Positions 1 through 5,695 of a DNA stretch of 5,695 nucleotides are shown one piece after another (within the stretch, counting starts at the first letter, position 1; each line of letters opens with the position of its first letter). Source of the DNA: JBGPLH01 sp041486365 [NCBI: Thermodesulfobacteriota bacterium] (GTDB lineage: Bacteria > JAUYMQ01). The notes beneath the pieces are model-generated. The model did not search any database. It saw nothing but the letters and a program-made list of their open reading frames with translations, and was not told the DNA's origin. Position numbers and translations under genes: made by a program. The DNA lies in assembly GCA_041486365.1 (NCBI GenBank), contig JBGPLH010000226.1:1-5695 (forward strand), given 5' to 3'.

Positions 1-60
1 CGAAACCGGAAGGTGTCATGGGGCGATGGTGTAGCGTATGCCCCGGAGGAGGTCAAGACG

Positions 61-630
61 TCAGGCGGGATCTTTTCGCCCCCGCTGCGCGCGGACGATC
101 TCGTCGCGCAGGGCGAGGAAGCGCGCGTTGGCCGGCTCGTATGCCAGGGCCATCTTCACGTTGCGCAGGGCGGCCGGGAGGTTCCCCTTGTGGCGCTCCG
201 CCTCCGCCATCTGGATGAACTCGCGACCCTGGGGCGTCTTGCCGATGGCGTCCACCTGCGCCTGCCGTGCCTGCCGAGCGGTTTTCTCCGTATAGCGGAG
301 GCCGCCCTCGGACGAGGAGAGCGCCGTGTCGTAGAGCGGGCGTTTCTCGGCGTGGCGCAGCACCGCGTAGGCTTCCTTGATCCGCTTGGCGATGGCGTTC
401 ACGGCCTCCCGCAGCCCCGTGTCATCGGAGGCGAGATAGCGATCGGGATGGAACGCACGCGATTCGCGGTGGTAGGCGGCGCGGATGGCCTCCGAGGAGG
501 CGGCGCGGTCGAGGTGGAGCACCTGATAGTAGTCGAGATCGTCGATTGTGCCGGCCAGGGCGCGGATTTCCGCCGGGGAGGGGCCACTGGCCCGTCCCTG
601 GGCGCCGGCGGCCGGTGCGGACAGGTTCAT
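61..630 (-). CDS. J-domain co-chaperone with C-terminal TPR-like motif
   Basis: A 189-residue protein. J domains stimulate the ATPase of a partner Hsp70 and deliver clients to it. The J domain spans about residues 33-103: it opens with DYYQVL, has the catalytic HPD tripeptide at 61-63, and ends with a helix III/IV region (KRIKEAYAVL...RPLYD). There is no Gly/Phe segment, no CxxCxGxG zinc finger and no DnaJ C-terminal beta domains, so this is a class C (type III) J protein. Residues 135-168 fit one TPR repeat: G149, L151, A154, V158, A161 and P166 fall at consensus positions 15, 17, 20, 24, 27 and 32. The first about 25 residues are Ala/Gly/Pro-rich and probably disordered. The ATG at 630 overlaps the Hsp70 stop by one base (TGATG) and is preceded by a GGGAGAGG ribosome site; a TTG at 633 is a less likely start. 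The overlap implies stoichiometric production with the upstream Hsp70, its likely partner. Client unknown. Confidence 0.93.
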   Translation of the reverse strand: MNLSAPAAGAQGRASGPSPAEIRALAGTIDDLDYYQVLHLDRAASSEAIRAAYHRESRAFHPDRYLASDDTGLREAVNAIAKRIKEAYAVLRHAEKRPLYDTALSSSEGGLRYTEKTARQARQAQVDAIGKTPQGREFIQMAEAERHKGNLPAALRNVKMALAYEPANARFLALRDEIVRAQRGRKDPA

Positions 631-2414
631 CAAGCCTCTCCCGTGTCTTCCTTTTCGCTGTCCTCGGGCTCCGCTTCCATGCCGCCCAGCAGATCGAGCA
701 GCTCGGGGCTCGGGCCGAGCTCCTCGCCCGAGGCCAGCGGCGAGAGGTCGGGGACGTCGTCGTCGAAGGGAGAGTAGGCGGGGACGGGCGACCCGGCGGG
801 CGCGGGCGCGTCGGCCGCGCCTTGCGTCGCGGAGGCTTCGCCCGCGCGGACCTCCTGGTTACGGACGGCGTCCCGGATCTCCTCCTCGGTGAGCCCGCTC
901 GACAGATGCACCGTCGTCGTCTGCCGGCGGCCGGTCTCCGCGTCCTTCGCGATCACGTTCACGATGCCTTCCGGGCTGATCTCGAAGGTGACGTCGATCG
1001 CCACTTCCCCGCGCTTCGCGGGCTTGAGCCCCGGGAACTCGAACTCGCCGAGCAGCTCATTCTCCGCGGCGACGCGGCTCTCGCCCTGGTAGATCCGGAT
1101 CGAGACCCCTTCCTGGTTGTCGCGTGTGGTGGTGAAGGTGCGCGTCTGCTCGATGGGGATCGGGGTGTTCTTCTCGATGATCGTCTCCGCCAGCCCGCCG
1201 GTGATCCCCAGCCGGAGCGAGAGGGGCGTCACGTCGAGAAGGAAGGTCTTCTGCTCGGTCTCCATCAACGAGGCCGCGTGGATCGCCGCGCCGGTCGCCA
1301 CGACCTCCTCAGGGTCGAGGTTGCACTGAGGCTCCTTGCCGAAGAAGCTCTGCACCGCTTCCCTGATCATCGGGAGCCGCGTCGGCCCGCCCACGAGGAT
1401 CACGGCGTCGAGGTCGGTGGCCATCAGTCCCGCCGAGCGCAGCGCCTCCTCGCACACCTTGAAGGTGCGATCGGTGAGGTCCTGCGTGAGAGTCGCGAAT
1501 TCCTGCCGTGAGATGTTCAGCCGGATCCCTATCATCTCCGGCTCCGCATAGTACAGGTCCGGGATGTCGATCGTGGCCGTCTCCTGGCTGCTCAGCGCCA
1601 TCTTGGCCTGCTCGGCGGCGGTCTTGAGCTTCTGCAGTGCGATCGGATCGCGCCGCAGGTTGATCTCGTGCTTCGCCACGAAGCCGTCGGCCAGGTGATC
1701 GAGCAGTCGATCGTCGAAGTCCTCGCCTCCCAGGAAGGTGTCGCCGCCCGTGGCGAGCACCTCGAAGATGTCCTTGCCGATCTCCATGATCGAGATGTCG
1801 AAGGTCCCTCCGCCGAGGTCGTAGACCGCGATCCTCCGGGTGAGATCCTGCCCGTAACCGTAGGCGAGCGCCGCGGCGGTGGGCTCGTTGATGATCCGGA
1901 GCACCTGGAGCCCCGCGATGCGCCCGGCGTCCTTCGTGGCCTGCCGCTGGTTGTCGTTGAAGTAGGCGGGCACCGTGATGACGACCCGCTCCACGGGGCC
2001 GCCGAGCCGGAGCTCCGCGATCCGCTTCATCTCCCGGAGGATCAGCGCGCTGATCTCGGGGATGCTGTACACCGTGCCGTGCACCTGGACGCGGGCGTCG
2101 CCATTGGGGCCCGGTACGATGGCGTACGCGCAGACGGCCCGGGCCTTCTTCACCTCGTCGGACTCGAACACGCGGCCGATCAGGCGCTTCGCCGAGAAGA
2201 TGGTGTTCCGGGTCCGCTCGATCACGTGATCCCGGGCGGGAGAGCCGACCTCGACGGTCCCGTCCTCGGAGAAGGAGACGACGCTCGGCGTGATGCGCTC
2301 TTCCCGCTCATTGGCGAGTACCCCCGGGTTGCCGTCCATCACCGCGCAGACGCAGGAAGTGGAGGTCCCGAGGTCGATCCCGACGGCGACGTCTTTGCTG
2401 CTGGTGGCGGACAT
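630..2414 (-). CDS. Hsp70 (DnaK-family) chaperone lacking the helical lid
   Basis: A 594-residue ATP-dependent cytosolic chaperone; E. coli DnaK has 638 residues. The nucleotide-binding domain is complete: phosphate-1 GIDLGTSTS (12-20), K76 in [19 protein letters not shown] (176-186), phosphate-2 [10 protein letters not shown] (199-208, including T204 and D206), and adenosine motif [11 protein letters not shown] (338-348). The interdomain linker FLLDVTP is at 391-397. The substrate-binding beta domain runs to about 503, keeping DNQ and YQGE motifs. Numbering stays within about one residue of DnaK up to helix A ([15 protein letters not shown], 507-521), so nothing is lost before it. After that, helices B-E are absent. 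Residues 522-550 are Ala/Pro/Ser-rich, and the last 44 residues hold 16 Asp/Glu against one Lys. The start ATG follows AAGGGGA with good spacing. The 80 bp upstream shows no convincing sigma-70, sigma-32 or CIRCE element, so read-through from ddl is possible. It is probably a specialised paralogue, not the housekeeping dnaK; this is inferred from the missing lid and unusual partner. Confidence 0.96.
   Translation of the reverse strand: MSATSSKDVAVGIDLGTSTSCVCAVMDGNPGVLANEREERITPSVVSFSEDGTVEVGSPARDHVIERTRNTIFSAKRLIGRVFESDEVKKARAVCAYAIVPGPNGDARVQVHGTVYSIPEISALILREMKRIAELRLGGPVERVVITVPAYFNDNQRQATKDAGRIAGLQVLRIINEPTAAALAYGYGQDLTRRIAVYDLGGGTFDISIMEIGKDIFEVLATGGDTFLGGEDFDDRLLDHLADGFVAKHEINLRRDPIALQKLKTAAEQAKMALSSQETATIDIPDLYYAEPEMIGIRLNISRQEFATLTQDLTDRTFKVCEEALRSAGLMATDLDAVILVGGPTRLPMIREAVQSFFGKEPQCNLDPEEVVATGAAIHAASLMETEQKTFLLDVTPLSLRLGITGGLAETIIEKNTPIPIEQTRTFTTTRDNQEGVSIRIYQGESRVAAENELLGEFEFPGLKPAKRGEVAIDVTFEISPEGIVNVIAKDAETGRRQTTTVHLSSGLTEEEIRDAVRNQEVRAGEASATQGAADAPAPAGSPVPAYSPFDDDVPDLSPLASGEELGPSPELLDLLGGMEAEPEDSEKEDTGEA
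635..642 (-). promoter_or_regulatory. Ribosome binding site of the J-domain gene, inside the Hsp70 coding end
   Basis: GGGAGAGG on the minus strand sits four bases before the ATG at 630, within the last codons of the Hsp70 gene. Together with the TGATG stop/start overlap it favours the ATG at 630 over the TTG at 633, and it suggests re-initiation by ribosomes finishing the Hsp70. Confidence 0.5.
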
Positions 2415-2420
2415 GGCGGA

Positions 2421-2427
2421 TTCCCCT
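2421..2427 (-). promoter_or_regulatory. Ribosome binding site of the Hsp70 gene
   Basis: Read on the minus strand, AAGGGGA lies six bases before the ATG at 2414. It is purine-rich and partly matches the AGGAGG consensus. It supports the chosen start, [16 protein letters not shown], which places the phosphate-1 motif at the usual distance from the N terminus. Confidence 0.5.
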
Positions 2428-2494
2428 TGAGAGTGGTGCTCGGAGAATTCATCGGCCTAACCGGGGCGAAAATTGAGGCGAAACACAGGAAGAT

Positions 2495-3334
2495 TCAGGC
2501 GCCGGAGGCCGCCGGGGGGTCAGGCCGCGTTCGCGGGCCGGGCGGGTCGCCGGACCCCCGGGAGGCCTCGAGATCGAGGTAGAGGAGCGTGCCGCCCACC
2601 ACGCCGAGCGGCATGCAGAGCAGGCTGAGGCCCGGCACGAAGATCGTGAGGAAGAGGGAGCTCCCGAAACCCGCCATGAGGGCGCGGTGACGGAAGACGG
2701 TCCGCCGCCGTTCGGCGAACGGGAGCCGCCGCCGCGACATCGCGTAGTCGGTGAAATCGAGCGCCACGAAGAGGACCCCGAAGGCGACGGAGATCGTCGC
2801 GTAGGCGACGCTCCCGGCGACCGGAATGAGGTTGAGCGGGAGAAGGGCCGCCTGCACGAGCACGAAGAAGGCCGTGCGCCTGAGCTCGTCGCCCACGGCG
2901 CGACGGGCTTCCCGTCCCACGGCCAGGAGGCCCTTCCCGCCGTCGTCCGGTGCGCGCAGGCCGAGCCGGCGCTCCGTCGCCGCGCTGAGCAGCTCGTTGA
3001 AGGGGGAAGCGATCACGTTGCCGACGAGCGTGAAGGTGAACCACACGACGAGGAGCGCGGCGATGGCGAGGAGGAGCGCGAGGAGCCATCGGAACGCCCG
3101 GGCGAGCCAGTAGAGCGGGATCCAGTACCACGCCTGCGGGCGCGCCACGTGGGCCCAGGCCGTGAGGAGCCGGACCAGGTCGTCGAACCAGAAGGCGAAG
3201 GCGCCGACCGCGACCGCGAAGATGGCGAGGTTGATGAGGAAGGGAAGGAGCGCGTAGCGGCGTAGCGCGGCGTCGGCGCGGATCAGCCTGAAGGCGAGGA
3301 CGGGGTAGAAGAGGCCCCTCGCGAAGGCGGCCAT
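2495..3334 (-). CDS. EI24/CysZ-like integral membrane protein
   Basis: A 279-residue inner-membrane protein that resembles the EI24 (PF07264) family, which includes the bacterial sulfate permease CysZ (about 250 residues). Hydrophobic segments lie near residues 27-50, 82-107, 153-193 and 222-254. Family-like features are the ASPFNELLSAATERRLG stretch (109-125), the LDFTDYAMSRRRLPFAERR stretch (192-210) and the final hydrophobic FVPGLSLLCMPLGVVGGTLLYLDL segment (232-255). About 24 C-terminal residues are Pro/Gly/Arg-rich and probably disordered. The ATG at 3334 was chosen because the family-like sequence (FARGLFYPVLAFRLI) starts right there. An in-frame GTG at 3400 would add 22 Ala/Pro-rich residues, and neither start has a good ribosome site. 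The gene lies 68 bp after ddl and 80 bp before the Hsp70. No cysteine-biosynthesis gene is nearby, so sulfate transport is not supported by context and the substrate is left open. Confidence 0.88.
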   Translation of the reverse strand: MAAFARGLFYPVLAFRLIRADAALRRYALLPFLINLAIFAVAVGAFAFWFDDLVRLLTAWAHVARPQAWYWIPLYWLARAFRWLLALLLAIAALLVVWFTFTLVGNVIASPFNELLSAATERRLGLRAPDDGGKGLLAVGREARRAVGDELRRTAFFVLVQAALLPLNLIPVAGSVAYATISVAFGVLFVALDFTDYAMSRRRLPFAERRRTVFRHRALMAGFGSSLFLTIFVPGLSLLCMPLGVVGGTLLYLDLEASRGSGDPPGPRTRPDPPAASGA

Positions 3335-3402
3335 CGCGCCGCGCGGAAGGGTGGGAGCCGGGCTCGCGACGGTCGGGCCGGGAGCGGCCGGGGCGCCCAC
3401 GC

Positions 3403-4569
3403 CTAGCGCGAGCGGCGCAGGCGCGCCCTTTCGTCGTGGCGCGAAAGCCCGAGCGCGATCAGGCGGTCGATCAGCCGGGGGTAGGGGAGGCCGGAGGCCT
3501 CCCACATCTTCGGGTACATGCTGATCTTCGTGAAGCCGGGCATCGTGTTCACTTCGTTCAGGTAGATCTTCCCGGTGGACCTGTGCAGGAAGAGATCGAC
3601 GCGGGCGAGGCCGGAGGCGTCCACGGCCTGGAAGGCGGCGATGGCGATGCGTTGCACCTCGCGGGCCGTGGCCGCATCCACGGGGGCGGGGATCAGCAGC
3701 TTCGATCCCTCCATCAAATACTTCGCCTCGTAATCGTAGAACTCCTTGCAGGGGACGATCTCGCCGGGCACGCTGGCCTCGGGCTCATCATTGCCGAGCA
3801 CGGCGCATTCGATCTCACGGGCGGGGACACCTTCCTCCACGAGGATCTTCTCGTCGTAGGAGGCGGCCAGGTCGAGCGCGGGCGCGATCTCCCGCTGCTC
3901 GTGGACCTTCGAGATGCCGACCGAGGAGCCGAGATTCGCGGGCTTCACGAAAAAGGGCCAGGCGAAGGCGTCCGCGATCTCCTTTATCACCGCCTCGGGC
4001 TCCCTGCGCCATCGGTTCGCGGGGATCATCCGCCAGCCGACTTGTGGAAGACCCGCCTGCGCGAACAGGCGCTTGGCGATGTGCTTGTCCATTCCGACCG
4101 AGGAAGCGAGCACGCCGCTCCCCACGTAGGGGAGCCCGGCCATCTCGATCAACCCCTGCACCGTGCCGTCCTCGCCGAAAGTGCCGTGGAGCACGGGGAA
4201 GATCGCGTCAATGGGGTTCCGGCTCCAGGCGCAGGGGCCGCCCCCCGCCGGATCCGACAGGCGAACGAGCCCCTTGAACCCGGGCGCGCCCCAGAGGGCG
4301 ACCTCTACCGACTCCGGCCCGAAGGCCCTGTCGGGCTCGGGCGGGCCGTCCACGGCGGGGGTGCGCCAGATCCCGTCCTTCGTGATGCCGACCGGGACGA
4401 CCCGGTACTTCCTGGGATCCGCCGCCTGCATGACCGAGCGGGCCGAGATCACCGAGACCTCGTGCTCGCCGGAGCGACCCCCGAAGAGGAAGCCCACCGT
4501 GAGCTTAGCTCTTGAATCCTGGCGGCCCGCGCTTCGCTCGGGACCTCCGGCCTGTCCAGCCTGACTCAT
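3403..4569 (-). CDS. ddl: D-alanine--D-alanine ligase (ATP-grasp)
   Basis: A 388-residue cytosolic enzyme that joins two D-alanines using ATP, giving the dipeptide that MurF adds to the peptidoglycan precursor. N-terminal domain: GGRSGEHEVSV (30-40, with E35 matching the first-substrate Glu of DdlB), HGTFGEDGTVQG (128-139) and YVGSGVLASSVGMDK (148-162). ATP-grasp part: KPANLGSSVGISK (209-221), omega loop EFYDYEAKY (276-284) and Mg-binding EVNTMPGFT (339-347). Tyr at the end of the omega loop (Y284, DdlB Y216 equivalent) is typical of D-Ala-D-Ala, not D-Ala-D-lactate, ligases. The protein is longer than DdlA (about 364) because of about 20 polar N-terminal residues and a basic C-terminal tail. 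The reading frame stays open upstream to 4788, but the conserved domain begins near residue 22, so ATG 4569 is preferred; ATG 4599 (398 residues) is the alternative. It is first of four co-directional genes and is not beside mur or fts genes here. Confidence 0.96.
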   Translation of the reverse strand: MSQAGQAGGPERSAGRQDSRAKLTVGFLFGGRSGEHEVSVISARSVMQAADPRKYRVVPVGITKDGIWRTPAVDGPPEPDRAFGPESVEVALWGAPGFKGLVRLSDPAGGGPCAWSRNPIDAIFPVLHGTFGEDGTVQGLIEMAGLPYVGSGVLASSVGMDKHIAKRLFAQAGLPQVGWRMIPANRWRREPEAVIKEIADAFAWPFFVKPANLGSSVGISKVHEQREIAPALDLAASYDEKILVEEGVPAREIECAVLGNDEPEASVPGEIVPCKEFYDYEAKYLMEGSKLLIPAPVDAATAREVQRIAIAAFQAVDASGLARVDLFLHRSTGKIYLNEVNTMPGFTKISMYPKMWEASGLPYPRLIDRLIALGLSRHDERARLRRSR

Positions 4570-4571
4570 GG

Positions 4572-4580
4572 CCCCTCCCC
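4572..4580 (-). promoter_or_regulatory. Ribosome binding site of ddl
   Basis: On the minus strand a GGGGAGGGG run lies just before the ATG at 4569, with its GGAGG core four bases from the start. This is a little tight but strong. The alternative ATG at 4599 also has a GGAGGG (4602-4607) only two bases away, so the start choice rests on this site and on where conservation begins. Confidence 0.5.
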
Positions 4581-4600
4581 ACCCCTGGGTTGACCCCATT

Positions 4601-4617
4601 GCCCTCCGCCGGAGGGC
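4601..4617. promoter_or_regulatory. Inverted repeat in the ddl leader
   Basis: The arms GCCCTCCG (4601-4608) and CGGAGGGC (4610-4617) are perfectly complementary around a single central base; as RNA this would be a 7-bp stem with a 3-base loop. It sits between the possible -10 box and the ddl start. In the transcript it would pair up the GGAGGG in front of the alternative ATG at 4599, favouring initiation at 4569. It could equally be a protein-binding operator or chance in GC-rich DNA. Confidence 0.4.
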
Positions 4618-4628
4618 CGGGGCGGCCC

Positions 4629-4634
4629 ATAATA
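4629..4634 (-). promoter_or_regulatory. Possible -10 box for ddl
   Basis: TATTAT on the minus strand differs from TATAAT at one position and is conspicuous in otherwise GC-rich DNA. A transcript starting near 4622 would have a leader of about 50 bases. No matching -35 is present at 16-18 bp, so this is weak. Read on the plus strand the same spot gives CATAAT (4628-4633), so it could instead serve the divergent gene. Confidence 0.25.
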
Positions 4635-4682
4635 CACCCCACCCGCGCGGTCCGCGATGACCTTCAAGTTTCCCGCCCGACA

Positions 4683-4703
4683 GGACGAAAGGACGAAAGG
4701 ACG
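4683..4703. repeat. Short tandem repeat, 8-bp unit ggacgaaa
   Basis: Two full copies of ggacgaaa followed by a partial copy (ggacg) lie 37 bp before the start of the plus-strand MshEN gene. The unit is not a multiple of three and lies outside the assigned coding regions, so copy-number change would alter promoter or leader spacing without breaking a protein. Function unknown. Confidence 0.6.
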
Positions 4704-4739
4704 CGGGCGGATCGTTTCTCACCCCGTTTGGGAATCCCG

Positions 4740-5695
4740 ATGGAACGTGACCCACGGGCGGCGACGGCCTCTGCCGAGCCCGTTCCAAGAAGCCTCACGC
4801 TTGGTGAGCGGCTCGTTCGCCGCGGCGCGATCACGCGCGAGCAGCTCGAGGAAGCCCTCGAGGCTCAGACGATCTTCGGAGGGCGTCTCGGGACGAATCT
4901 GCTCGAGCTCGGCTACGTCGACGAGAAGACCCTCAACCAGGTCCTCTCGGAGAAGCACCACGTCCCGACGCTGGACGTAGGCGTCGTCGATCCCGCGCCC
5001 GATCCCAAAGTACTCGAGCTGATCCCGCAGGATCTCGTCAGGAAGTATCGCGTGTTCCCTTTGCGCCGGGAGAACAAACGCCTCCACGTGTTGATGGAGG
5101 ACCCGTCGTTGCTCGCGCAGATCGACGATCTCTCCTTCCGGACGGGACTCATCATCAGCCCCTGCGTCGCGAGCGAGGCGCGCATCGCCTACCTCCTCGA
5201 GCGCTACTACAACGTCCGCCGGGACCAGCGCTACGTGCTGCTGGCCGACAATCAAGGCCGGCCGATCCGGGAGAAGCCCACGCCGCGGGAGGTCGAGAGC
5301 GCCTCCGAGGGGATGCGGCTCAACTGGTTCGCGCCCGTCGACCCGGACAAGAAGCAGGAGGACGAGGTCTGGAACCTCTCGGACGAGGACGAGCTGTGTC
5401 CGGAGGATCTCCACCTCGAGCTGATGGGCGGCGACAAGCAGGACGGCTCCTCCGAGGGAACGTCGCCTTCACAGGCGGCGAAACCGGACCTCCGCCAGAT
5501 CGATATCGCGCGCAACCCGGAGGCGCTGCCGACGCTCCCCCACCTGAAGGGCGGAACGCTCGGCCGGCGTTTGCAGAAGGCGGCCCGACGTCTTGCGACC
5601 GGGGGACCCGCCGCACCGCCGCTCACGGTGAAGGAAGCCGTCGCCCGCCTGGCGCAGGTCGAAAGCCGCGACGAGGTCGCGGAGATTCTTCTGAA
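4740..5695 (+). CDS. MshEN-domain protein (predicted cyclic-di-GMP binding), 3' end outside window
   Basis: An open frame of 318 codons that continues past the right edge. Residues 17-159 form an MshEN domain (PF05157; N-terminal domain of GspE/PilB/MshE ATPases). Two copies of the 24-residue cyclic-di-GMP motif are visible, at 20-43 and 49-72, separated by exactly five residues; deviations are Thr for Arg at the first position and Lys for Gln at the last. The second half (PQDLVRKYRVFPL, MEDPS, IDDLSFRTG, ERYY) also fits the family. Residues 160-295 are a long, probably disordered linker with an acidic stretch (about 201-240) and a basic patch (276-285). From about 295 a new folded segment begins (LTVKEAVARLAQVESRDEVAEILL) and is cut off. 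In GspE or PilB the ATPase would normally follow the MshEN domain; no Walker A motif or ASDIH-like sequence appears. It is therefore better read as a signalling or regulatory protein than a secretion ATPase. ATG 4740 has only a weak GGGA upstream; TTG 4728 is possible. Confidence 0.85.
   Translation, partial: MERDPRAATASAEPVPRSLTLGERLVRRGAITREQLEEALEAQTIFGGRLGTNLLELGYVDEKTLNQVLSEKHHVPTLDVGVVDPAPDPKVLELIPQDLVRKYRVFPLRRENKRLHVLMEDPSLLAQIDDLSFRTGLIISPCVASEARIAYLLERYYNVRRDQRYVLLADNQGRPIREKPTPREVESASEGMRLNWFAPVDPDKKQEDEVWNLSDEDELCPEDLHLELMGGDKQDGSSEGTSPSQAAKPDLRQIDIARNPEALPTLPHLKGGTLGRRLQKAARRLATGGPAAPPLTVKEAVARLAQVESRDEVAEILL

Larger units (their letters stand above)
4570..4739. promoter_or_regulatory. 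Divergent intergenic region between ddl and the MshEN-domain gene
   Basis: These 170 bp separate two genes transcribed away from each other, so both promoters should lie here. Visible elements are a perfect hairpin near ddl (4601-4617), an isolated AT-rich hexamer (4629-4634) and a short tandem repeat (4683-4703). The plus-strand TTGACC at 4590-4595 resembles a -35 box, but its nearest -10-like sequence is 32 bp away, too far for sigma-70. No operator of a known regulator was recognised. Confidence 0.6.

Noticed and set aside
1-19. ATG on the minus strand at 19-17 as the start of a further downstream gene
   Set aside because: Only six codons are visible and there is no ribosome binding site upstream, so no call can be supported.
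20-44. GGGGC/GCCCC inverted repeat downstream of the J gene as a terminator
   Set aside because: The stem is only 5 bp with a 15-base loop and has no T-run on the minus strand; not distinguishable from chance.
13-777. Plus-strand open frame of 254 codons opposite the J-domain gene
   Set aside because: Antisense to a J domain with an intact HPD motif. Its C-terminal Ser/Gly-rich run is simply the mirror of the acidic Hsp70 tail.
546-1511. Plus-strand open frame of 321 codons opposite the Hsp70 gene
   Set aside because: Its product is Arg/Gly/Leu/Asp-rich with no recognisable domain, and it is antisense to a clearly conserved Hsp70. Long antisense frames are expected in GC-rich DNA.
2431-2441. 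GAGTGGTGCTC in front of the Hsp70 gene as a possible CIRCE (HrcA) operator
   Set aside because: CIRCE needs TTAGCACTC, a 9-base spacer and GAGTGCTAA. Only a partial, imperfect match is present and no second arm is found.
1668-2582. Plus-strand open frame of 304 codons opposite the Hsp70 N-terminal half
   Set aside because: Same pattern of low-complexity Asp/Val/Arg/Gly composition mirroring the codons of the real gene; no family resemblance.
3335-3505. N-terminal extension of the EI24-like protein to 3505
   Set aside because: It would overlap about 100 bases of ddl, is Pro/Ala/Arg-rich without conservation, and the family-like sequence begins at the ATG at 3334.
3436-4515. Plus-strand open frame of 359 codons opposite ddl
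   Set aside because: Entirely antisense to ddl, whose catalytic motifs are intact; the product has no recognisable fold or motif.
4719-5414. Minus-strand open frame of 231 codons opposite the MshEN gene
   Set aside because: The plus-strand frame carries a recognisable double MshEN motif, while the minus-strand product is a Leu/Val/Arg/Glu-rich shadow. It would also overlap the ddl promoter region.

Overview
The window is GC-rich (roughly two thirds G+C) bacterial chromosomal DNA. The gene content points to a deltaproteobacterium or myxobacterium, or a similar GC-rich environmental lineage. The supporting signs are a stand-alone MshEN-domain protein with a long low-complexity linker, an Hsp70 paralogue paired with a small J-domain/TPR protein, and Ala/Arg/Pro-rich proteins. 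The lineage is an inference; there is no rRNA or other phylogenetic marker. No tRNA, rRNA, CRISPR array, insertion sequence or phage gene was seen.

Layout: four genes lie on the minus strand and one on the plus strand. Reading the minus strand from right to left, the order is D-alanine--D-alanine ligase (ddl, 4569 to 3403), an EI24/CysZ-like integral membrane protein (3334 to 2495), an Hsp70/DnaK-family chaperone (2414 to 630) and a J-domain co-chaperone with one TPR repeat (630 to 61). The spacings are 68 bp, 80 bp and a 1-base TGATG overlap. The last pair is therefore clearly translationally coupled, and all four could be one transcript. On the plus strand, a gene diverges from ddl across 170 bp and runs off the right edge (4740 to beyond 5695). 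It encodes an N-terminal MshEN domain, known as a cyclic-di-GMP-binding fold in type II secretion and type IV pilus ATPases. No ATPase domain is visible in the 318 residues present.

The Hsp70 and J-domain genes form a compact chaperone pair. The Hsp70 has an intact ATPase domain, interdomain linker and substrate-binding beta domain, but the helical lid stops after helix A and is replaced by a Pro/Ala-rich, then strongly acidic, tail. The J protein has no Gly/Phe region, zinc finger or DnaJ C-terminal domain; after the J domain it carries a single TPR-like motif. This looks like a specialised chaperone machine rather than housekeeping DnaK/DnaJ. No grpE is present in the window. Ddl supplies the D-Ala-D-Ala dipeptide for peptidoglycan. 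The membrane protein's substrate is unknown.

The most noteworthy points are the lidless Hsp70 and its J/TPR partner, and the double 24-residue MshEN motif with its exact 5-residue spacer in a protein that does not look like GspE or PilB.
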